Origin: Cycloclasticus sp. | GTDB lineage: Bacteria > Pseudomonadota > Gammaproteobacteria > Methylococcales > Cycloclasticaceae | Length of the DNA stretch: 6,896 nt | Direction of reading: 5' to 3' | NCBI GenBank assembly: GCA_019090295.1 | Contig: JAHRWG010000270.1 | Location: 1-6,896, forward strand | In this document: positions 1-6,896 of the stretch, piece by piece | How the letters are laid out: the number at the start of each line of letters is the position of its first letter | How positions within the stretch are numbered: position 1 is the stretch's first letter | Program-made: the position numbers and the translations under genes | The notes under the pieces: model-generated | What the model saw: only the letters and a program-made list of their open reading frames with translations | What the model was told of the DNA's origin: nothing | The model's database searches: none

Positions 1-853
<853 letters not shown>

Positions 854-858
854 ACGTT

Positions 859-862
859 CTCC
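859..862 (-). promoter_or_regulatory. Ribosome binding site that decides the uspA start
   Basis: GGAG on the minus strand, five bases before the ATG at 853. It supports the 152-residue start over the upstream in-frame start at 973. Confidence 0.7.
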
Positions 863-885
863 ATAATGGGTTAACTGATTAACTA

Positions 886-915
886 AGCATAGGGCTGATA
901 GGAACAGTTTGGCAA
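886..915 (-). promoter_or_regulatory. Candidate sigma-70-type promoter for uspA
   Basis: On the minus strand TTGCCA (910-915, 5 of 6 to TTGACA) is followed after 18 bases by TATGCT (886-891, 4 of 6 to TATAAT). Transcription would start near 879, leaving a leader of about 26 bases that contains the ribosome binding site. It lies in the 67-base gap behind the FAD dehydrogenase gene, so uspA can be expressed apart from the upstream operon. The match is by eye only. Confidence 0.42.
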
Positions 916-920
916 GCGAT

Positions 921-2303
921 TTATTGGATGACTGGAAAAACCTTATCAGGGTTGAGCAAATGATAGGGATCAAATTGAGCTTTAATGTTTTGCATTAACG
1001 CGATAGCTACACTATCCAACTCTAAATTAATGTAATCACGTTTTTCTAGGCCTATGCCGTGTTCACCGGAGAGGCTTCCTTTGAGGGATATGACAAGACT
1101 AAAAACATCGGCTAAGCAGGTTTTTGCGAGCTCAATTTGGTCCATTTGAACCAGTAAGTTAACATGAATATTTCCATTACCAGCATGACCAAAATTAACG
1201 ATAGGGATATTGTATTTTTTTGAAAGAACCTGGAGCTCGCTAATTAATATTGGAATGTTGCTGACTGGTACAACAACATCTTCATTAATTTTTTTGGGAG
1301 CTACTTTTCTCAACGATGGTGATAAGGCTTTTCTTGCTTGCCATAATTGCTTTATTTGTTGAGGGCTGGTCGCTATTTTAACGTCAATGGTGCCCTCATT
1401 TGTGGCGCTTTCGGCAACCTTTTTAGTCATCTCTTCAAGGCCATATTGATGGCCATCTATTTCAATCATAAGTAGCGCCTTCGCTTGCTTAGGAAGCTCT
1501 AATTGAGCCTTTTCTTGAACAAGTGAGATAGCCATGTCATCCATAAACTCTAGAGCACAAGGGGTAATCGGTTGGGCCATGATATGAGCAACTGCTTTTG
1601 CAGCACTATTAACTGATGTGTAAGTTGCTTGTAGCGTAGACTTAGCCTCAGCAAGAGGTGTTAGCTTTAAGGTGGCTTGGCTAATAATGGCGAGCGTACC
1701 TTCGGATCCGATAATAAGCCTAGTTAAGTCATACCCTACGACACTTTTAGTCGTGTAGGCGCCAGTTTTAAGCGTTTCCCCTTTGCCAGTGACACAAGTA
1801 AGGCCCAACGTATTTTCTCTAGGGGTGCCGTATTTAACGGCACGTGGGCCGGCTGAATTATAGGCAAGGTTACCACCAATCGTGCAAATACCTGAGCTAG
1901 TGGGGTCAGGCGGCCAAAAAAACCCGTGTTCTGCAGCCGCTTGCTGAACAGCTAAATTACTGACCCCAGGCTCAACAACCATGACGCGGTTATCGGGGTC
2001 AACGCTGATAATATTGTCCATTTTTTCAGTCGAAAGGACAATCGCATTTTCTGGCGGAACACTGGCTCCTGTCGTACCTGTTCCTGCTCCACGAGCAGTA
2101 ATGGCAACATGATGTTGCAGGCATAATTTAACGGTATCCACGATTTCTTGATGAGTCCTTGGGAAAACAACCGCAATCGGCTCTCGGTGCCGGCGGCTAT
2201 TATCGTAGCCATAATTCCAGCACTCTGCCGGATCTATGAATAAGTAATCAGAGTCGAAAATATCCTCAAGTTTTAGAAGAAACGCTGCGTTGTCTTTTAT
2301 CAT
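921..2303 (-). CDS. FAD-binding 2-hydroxyacid dehydrogenase, GlcD/DLD family (D-lactate dehydrogenase-like)
   Basis: A 460-residue flavoprotein of the GlcD / D-lactate dehydrogenase / D-2-hydroxyglutarate dehydrogenase family, which oxidises D-2-hydroxyacids to 2-oxoacids and passes electrons to a quinone, cytochrome or electron-transfer flavoprotein. The PCMH-type FAD-binding domain covers about 42-220: RGAGTGTTGA at 71-80, PPDPTSS at 131-137, TIGGNLAYNSAG at 141-152 and GSEGTL at 199-204. The C-terminal FAD-oxidase domain carries NEDVVVP at 340-346, NFGHAGNGNIHVN at 370-382 (the metal/substrate loop, with Asn where many members have GDGN) and SGEHGIG at 412-418. There is no signal peptide, no cysteine-rich Fe-S domain and no GlcE/GlcF partner nearby, so it resembles the stand-alone Dld type. 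The substrate is undetermined; D-lactate is the simplest guess. Its ATG shares one base with the dolP stop (TAATG), and no clear ribosome binding site is seen, so translation is probably coupled to dolP. Confidence 0.92.
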   Translation of the reverse strand: MIKDNAAFLLKLEDIFDSDYLFIDPAECWNYGYDNSRRHREPIAVVFPRTHQEIVDTVKLCLQHHVAITARGAGTGTTGASVPPENAIVLSTEKMDNIISVDPDNRVMVVEPGVSNLAVQQAAAEHGFFWPPDPTSSGICTIGGNLAYNSAGPRAVKYGTPRENTLGLTCVTGKGETLKTGAYTTKSVVGYDLTRLIIGSEGTLAIISQATLKLTPLAEAKSTLQATYTSVNSAAKAVAHIMAQPITPCALEFMDDMAISLVQEKAQLELPKQAKALLMIEIDGHQYGLEEMTKKVAESATNEGTIDVKIATSPQQIKQLWQARKALSPSLRKVAPKKINEDVVVPVSNIPILISELQVLSKKYNIPIVNFGHAGNGNIHVNLLVQMDQIELAKTCLADVFSLVISLKGSLSGEHGIGLEKRDYINLELDSVAIALMQNIKAQFDPYHLLNPDKVFPVIQ

Positions 2304-2890
2304 TAACCCATGGTTTCAAATAATTGAACAACACGCTGGACACCACCTACTCGCCGAATGGTATCAACCACAGGTGAAATCTCATGAGGTTTGAGTAAGC
2401 CCAATAGGTAGACGATACCATCTTCAGTTGTGACTTTAACCCGTGTTGGATCAAACCCTGATATGTGATTAAGGTTGAAGAGCGACACTTTGACCTTGCT
2501 GGTGACATAAGCGTCACTCGTTCGTGAGACCAGTGCGCTTGGGGCCGCTATAGTGATGGCTTGATGGATTTTTTTAATGCCTGGTATGACTCGAATACGT
2601 TGCACAATCGTTTGTCGTAAACTGTCTGTTGGCGCTTCACCTGTCAGGAGGAGTAAACCATTATAACAAGTGACATTAATATGCGAATTACGCCTAATTA
2701 AGGCGTTGGAATACATAATTTTTAGCGCTTTTAACTCGATAGTTTGATCGTCAATAACGGTGCCAGTAGATCGACGATCATGGGCAATGGCCACACCTGT
2801 TGTTGCGCCACCAACGACGACTGCCGCGCAGCCAGAAAGTAAGGATAAGCTGAGTAAACTGATGAGTAAAAAAGGTGTTTTAATGGGCAT
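2303..2890 (-). CDS. dolP: Outer-membrane lipoprotein with two BON domains, DolP (YraP)
   Basis: A 195-residue lipoprotein. It has a hydrophobic signal peptide ending in lipobox LLSGC, with lipidated Cys21 followed by Ala-Ala; the lack of Asp at +2 favours Lol transport to the outer membrane. A short linker contains DRRSTGTVIDDQ (38-49), matching the corresponding stretch of E. coli DolP. BON domain 1 (about 48-115) and BON domain 2 (about 126-193, with VKVTTEDGIVYLLG) follow. In E. coli DolP binds anionic phospholipid, gathers at the division site and supports envelope integrity and BAM function. The ATG at 2890 is preferred: it starts four bases after the gmhA stop, has GGA seven bases upstream, and gives a normal signal peptide (positive Lys4, then hydrophobic core). 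An in-frame ATG at 2917 lacks a binding site and overlaps gmhA by 23 bases. Confidence 0.95.
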   Translation of the reverse strand: MPIKTPFLLISLLSLSLLSGCAAVVVGGATTGVAIAHDRRSTGTVIDDQTIELKALKIMYSNALIRRNSHINVTCYNGLLLLTGEAPTDSLRQTIVQRIRVIPGIKKIHQAITIAAPSALVSRTSDAYVTSKVKVSLFNLNHISGFDPTRVKVTTEDGIVYLLGLLKPHEISPVVDTIRRVGGVQRVVQLFETMG

Positions 2891-2894
2891 GGCT

Positions 2895-3854
<960 letters not shown>

Positions 3855-3855
<1 letters not shown>

Positions 3856-5804
3856 TATAAAGGCGAGGTTGAGCTAGGGCTGGAGTATGACGGTGTGATG
3901 GCTGGGGTATTAGGGAGATTGATGGCCGTTTCAATATGTGGGGCAAGGCCTAGGGAGTTTATTCGACCACGTTTAAATTGCCCGCAGTTTAATTGTCTAT
4001 TAATGTGGCCATTAGTTTTCATCGATAAAATACCCGTTTTGCCCATGAGACGCGCCAATTCTTGTGTACGCATACGTGCAAGGTGAGGAATTAATTGGTA
4101 TGCATCGTAGCCCAGTGCTGTTAAACGGCGGTGGGAACCACGTGATGTTGACCATAATTGTAGCGTATCAGTGGGTTTTTCTTTGGCGGTATTAGTTGGC
4201 TCAATTAGCCAAGGCATGTCGCAAAATAACACACCATCTAGATCACGGTTAGCGATGGTGTTTAACTCACCAGCATAAATTTTGGGCGTGCTGTATACAG
4301 CCAGCTGAGTGGCCCGGTGGAAGCGTAGCTGTGGCTTAATAAGACGGCCTTCGCGTGGAGCGGCAATCAAAAATAGGAAATCTGCATCATGACGGCGTCT
4401 ATCTTCAAACTGCATGCTTAAATTAAGTCGATGCCGTAGGCGTTTAAAGCGATCGATACTTTGGTCAATAGTCAGTAACTGCTTAATAGATGTGGAATAG
4501 TCAGCCTCTTTTAATGGGTATGTCTGTGTCGCCAACACGTTTCCACCTAATTGCGCCCATTGTTGAGAAAAGTGCTGTGCGAGTCGGTCACCATAAGCCG
4601 ACTGAGGTGAGAAAACGAGGGCGTTTTCATGCCCTTTAAGCCAAGCCAAACTGAGTACCTGTGTAATGTCATCTTCGGGAGAAAGGGAAAATTCATAATA
4701 ATTTTGAAGATAGTCGTCGCGCCCTTTATTGAGTGAGATAACTGGAATGTCTAGCTGGTTAAGGTTAGCCATAGCTAAGGTATTGGCTTTATCCAAGGGA
4801 CCAATGATTGCACTAATATTGTCATTAATCGCTTGGTTATACAGTGCCTCAATTGTGGCGGAAGAGGTGTCGTAGAAGCGTATGTTCATTGCCCATTGGC
4901 TAGACAGTTCAAAAGCAGCACTGATAAGCCCGTTTTTAATACTCTGAGCAGCAGATGCAAAAGGGCCTTCTGTTGGCAAGAAAACCCCGACCCTTTTAGC
5001 CGGTTTGAAATTTAGGCGAGCTTGGTTTGCTAAAATAGATAAAAGCTCACTGTTAGCTGGGTGAGATGGGTTGATCACTTTCCAGTCTTTGATATCCGTG
5101 CTGTTTGGATTAAGAATGCCTTGTTTTTTAAGAATCATGGACAGCTCAACCCAGCCAATCATATTGCTATTACTAGAGCTGCGTAAAAACTCTAATGCTT
5201 GTTGAGACAGTAGAGATAAGGTTTCTAGTACGGTCACTTGGTTTTTAAGTTTGTCCTTTGAGTCAATGATAAGAAAATCAAGTTTAAGGCGTTCATTCAC
5301 ACTCTCAACGAGGTTACCGGCTTGAAGAAAGGCAGAACTATTTAGCTTGTGATGCTCGATTCTTTGTTGAAGATTGAGAGGCAAGCCTTCGAGTGTTGCT
5401 AGTAGTTGGTTAGCGTACCGAGGCCGCCCCTGGTTAAGTAATATTTCAGCCAGTTGTATCGTATGTTCTGGGGACAATCCAGAAGAAGGTTGAAGTAAAT
5501 CATCAATTAACCGCTTAGCTGAACCTGTTTGGGCAGACTGGAGATAGGCATGAATAGAAGCGATGAGATGCTGGTGCCTTAATGAGCCTTGGCTAAGCTC
5601 AGCAGCTTGAGTAAATAAATTAGCAGCCAGTAAGTAGTCTTCTTGCGATAAAGCAACTAGGGCCTGATCTGCATATGGGTTAGACTGCGTGTTGTCAGCG
5701 CTTGGCAATATGCTTTGCGTTGCACAGCTGAGTATAAAACTGCTAACAAGCAAGAGAGCAGTTAGTTTAAGTGCTTTTAAAAAAGTATTTTTGCCGTGAC
5801 TCAT
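3855..5804 (-). CDS. lpoA: LpoA, outer-membrane lipoprotein activator of penicillin-binding protein 1A
   Basis: A 649-residue lipoprotein, near the usual LpoA length (E. coli about 678). In E. coli LpoA is anchored in the outer membrane and reaches through the periplasm to stimulate the peptidoglycan synthase PBP1A. The signal peptide has Lys5, Lys10 and Lys13, a hydrophobic core at 14-25 and lipobox ILSC, giving lipidated Cys27 followed by Ala-Thr. Residues about 42-260 are helical TPR-like repeats. From about 268 a periplasmic-binding-protein-like domain starts with KRVGVFLPTEGPFASAAQSI, continues through ISAIIGPLDKANTLAMA, and includes RRRHDADFLFLIAAPREGR (468-486) and IANRDLDGVLFCDMPWL (517-533), typical of LpoA. 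The last 22 residues are rich in Pro, Ser and Thr and probably unstructured. It heads the compact minus-strand operon, divergent from rsmI. No good ribosome binding site precedes the ATG at 5804; the leader is AT-rich. Confidence 0.95.
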
Positions 5805-5874
5805 AAATAAACAATTTAACCGTAGGTGTGAGTAAAGATGAATAGAGTACTAAGTATCTTTTTCGAGGAGAACA
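5805..5874. promoter_or_regulatory. Divergent intergenic region between lpoA and rsmI
   Basis: Seventy AT-rich bases must hold the 5' signals of both lpoA (leftward) and rsmI (rightward). I could not find a strong -35/-10 pair on either strand. A dyad, AAAGAT at 5834-5839 and ATCTTT at 5856-5861, encloses 16 bases that include the palindrome AGTACT (5846-5851). It could be an operator or chance. Confidence 0.4.
5865..5870 (+). promoter_or_regulatory. Ribosome binding site of rsmI
   Basis: GAGGAG, four bases before the ATG at 5875. It is a strong Shine-Dalgarno match and fixes the rsmI start; the divergent gene lpoA has nothing comparable. Confidence 0.85.
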
Positions 5875-6741
5875 ATGTCAAATTTTAACGGAACCCTCTA
5901 CATAGTTGCTACGCCTATTGGCAACCTTGCTGACATTACTCTGCGAGCCTTAGATATATTGAAAACAGTTGATATTATTGCTGCCGAAGATACGCGAAAC
6001 AGTAAAGTATTACTACAGCACTATAGTATCACAACACCTATGACAGCTTACCATGAGCATAATGAGGACAGTAAAAGCAATTTTTTACTGAGCAAATTAG
6101 AGCAAGGGGAGTCGGTGGCGCTTATTTCAGATGCAGGGACCCCCTTAATTAATGACCCTGGCTACCCCTTGGTTGGGAAAGTGAGACGCGCCGGGTTTAA
6201 AGTGATGCCAATCCCTGGTCCGTGTGCTTTTGTAGCTGCGTTAAGTGCATCGGGAATAGCAACAGATCGTTTCTGTTTCGAAGGTTTTTTACCGAGAACA
6301 TCGGGTGCTCGCAAAGCTATTTTTGAAATATTTGCCAAAAAGCCTGAAACACTCGTTTTTTATGAATCCAGCCACCGGATTGTGAAATGCATGAGCGATA
6401 TACAAGAGGTTTATCCGTCGACACGAAAAATATCCATTGCGCGGGAGTTGACTAAAACGTTTGAAACAATCGTGATGGGCTCTATTGAAGAGGTGCAGGA
6501 ATTACTGATATCCGATAACAATATGCAGCGTGGTGAGTTCGTTGTTTTAATTGAAGGTTACGATAAAAAGACTGCCAAAGACAGTGGTCTAACGGATGAA
6601 GATATTGAACTCTTATCAACATTGTTAACGGAATGTTCAGTAAAAACAGCCGTTAAATTAGCGGTTAAGTTAACTGGGCAGGCTAAAAAAGAACTATATA
6701 AAGCAGCCCTAGAGGTAAATGCTAACAATGAAGCGGATTAA
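5875..6741 (+). CDS. rsmI: 16S rRNA (cytidine1402-2'-O)-methyltransferase RsmI
   Basis: A 288-residue SAM-dependent methyltransferase of the tetrapyrrole-methylase-like (class III) fold. RsmI 2'-O-methylates C1402 of 16S rRNA in the decoding centre, on the small subunit in the cytosol, alongside N4 methylation by RsmH. Motifs in order: GTLYIVATPIGNLADIT at 6-22, DIIAAEDTRNSK at 33-44, LISDAGTPLINDPGYPLV at 83-100 (SAM pocket), PIPGPCAFVAALSASG at 112-127, FEGFLPR at 135-141, FYESSHRI at 162-169, RELTK at 190-194 and GEFVVLIEG at 220-228. The C-terminal about 45 residues form the usual small helical extension. Length is typical and the gene is intact. The start has a strong binding site. It is divergent from lpoA and co-directional with rnpB, as in Pseudomonas. 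Confidence 0.97.
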   Translation: MSNFNGTLYIVATPIGNLADITLRALDILKTVDIIAAEDTRNSKVLLQHYSITTPMTAYHEHNEDSKSNFLLSKLEQGESVALISDAGTPLINDPGYPLVGKVRRAGFKVMPIPGPCAFVAALSASGIATDRFCFEGFLPRTSGARKAIFEIFAKKPETLVFYESSHRIVKCMSDIQEVYPSTRKISIARELTKTFETIVMGSIEEVQELLISDNNMQRGEFVVLIEGYDKKTAKDSGLTDEDIELLSTLLTECSVKTAVKLAVKLTGQAKKELYKAALEVNANNEAD

Positions 6742-6743
6742 CA

Positions 6744-6778
6744 TTGCTCGTTCGCCCAATAGTTTGTAAACTGCACGC
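6744..6778 (+). promoter_or_regulatory. Candidate promoter of rnpB with GC-rich discriminator
   Basis: TTGCTC (6744-6749, three of six to the -35 consensus), a 17-base spacer, and TAAACT (6767-6772, four of six to TATAAT) sit correctly for a start at about 6779. The six bases between -10 and the start read GCACGC, a GC-rich discriminator as found in stringently controlled rRNA and tRNA promoters. The -10 overlaps a short inverted repeat (AGTTT-GT-AAACT, 6761-6772). Read by eye. Confidence 0.45.
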
Positions 6779-6896
6779 GGAGTTGGCTAGACAGTCGCTC
6801 TGCGCAAGCAGGGAGGAAAGTCCGGGCTTCATAGGGCAAAGTGCCAGGTAACGCCTGGGGGGCGCGAGTCTACGGAAAGTGCAGCAGAAAGCAAAC
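6779..6896 (+). ncRNA. rnpB: RNase P RNA (M1 RNA), 5' part, cut by the window edge
   Basis: The catalytic RNA that, with the RnpA protein, trims 5' leaders from precursor tRNAs. About the first 118 bases of a type A RNA that normally runs 350-400 are present. Hallmarks: the 5' strand with AGACAGTCGC (6789-6798), GGAGGAAAGTCCGGGCT (6812-6828, conserved region I, P4 5' strand), CATAGGGC, then helix P10 formed by CCAGG (6844-6848) and CCTGG (6854-6858), and AGCAGAAAGCAAAC at the window end. P3 is reduced to a six-pair hairpin with a GCAA tetraloop (6798-6813), and the P12 position holds a three-pair hairpin closed by GCGA (6861-6870). The 5' end at 6779 is inferred by alignment with E. coli and is good to a few bases. 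The small-helix layout resembles the Pseudomonas RNA as I recall it. Confidence 0.95.

Noticed and set aside
854..973. N-terminal extension of uspA with a hydrophobic, signal-peptide-like stretch
   Set aside because: It overlaps the 3' end of the FAD dehydrogenase gene, is not part of the UspA fold, and the internal ATG at 853 has a good ribosome binding site and the family N-terminus.
1952..2212. 86-codon frame on the minus strand in another reading frame
   Set aside because: It lies wholly inside the FAD-binding domain of the dehydrogenase, which has unbroken family motifs in its own frame.
921..2303. Glycolate oxidase subunit GlcD
   Set aside because: No glcE or glcF partner is present in the window; a stand-alone D-lactate-dehydrogenase-like assignment is safer, so no symbol is given.
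3895..4086. 63-codon plus-strand frame
   Set aside because: Antisense to the conserved C-terminal half of lpoA; no domain and no ribosome binding site.
4833..5015. 60-codon plus-strand frame, cysteine-containing
   Set aside because: Antisense to the periplasmic-binding domain of lpoA; the scattered cysteines form no zinc-binding pattern.

Overview
The window looks like ordinary chromosomal core DNA of a gammaproteobacterium. The best evidence is the block rsmI / lpoA-yraN-gmhA(diaA)-dolP: LpoA and DolP are largely gammaproteobacterial proteins, and E. coli (yraL-yraM-yraN-diaA-yraP) and Pseudomonas aeruginosa (PA4422-PA4426) carry the same order. The proteins and the RNase P RNA resemble the Pseudomonas forms more than the enterobacterial ones, but the DNA is moderately AT-rich, which suggests a lower-GC, possibly marine lineage. 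The genus cannot be fixed from this sequence.

Layout, left to right. (1) 1-406, plus strand: the 3' half of nadC (NAD synthesis). (2) 395-853, minus strand: a single-domain universal stress protein whose 3' end overlaps that of nadC by 12 bases. (3) 921-5804, minus strand: a very compact run transcribed right to left, lpoA > yraN > gmhA/diaA > dolP > a GlcD/DLD-type FAD-linked 2-hydroxyacid dehydrogenase. Junctions range from a one-base overlap (TAATG, twice) to a four-base gap. (4) 5805-5874: a 70-base divergent intergenic region. (5) 5875-6741, plus strand: rsmI. (6) 6779 to the window end, plus strand: the 5' part of rnpB, the RNase P RNA, with a stable-RNA-like promoter just upstream.

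How the genes fit together: LpoA (activator of peptidoglycan synthase PBP1A), DolP (outer-membrane lipoprotein for envelope integrity) and the SIS-domain protein (heptose for LPS core, or DnaA binding) are envelope and growth genes. RsmI and RNase P RNA serve translation. The FAD-linked dehydrogenase is the odd member: a respiratory-type metabolic enzyme fused translationally to the end of the envelope operon. UspA lies in the same direction downstream but appears to have its own promoter.

I found no mobile element, CRISPR array, phage gene, toxin-antitoxin pair or defence system, and no convincing undescribed system. The most useful points are the GmhA-type catalytic residues in the diaA-position gene, the coupled FAD dehydrogenase, the reduced helices in RNase P RNA, and start-codon corrections for three genes. 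There is no gene-free stretch over 100 bases.
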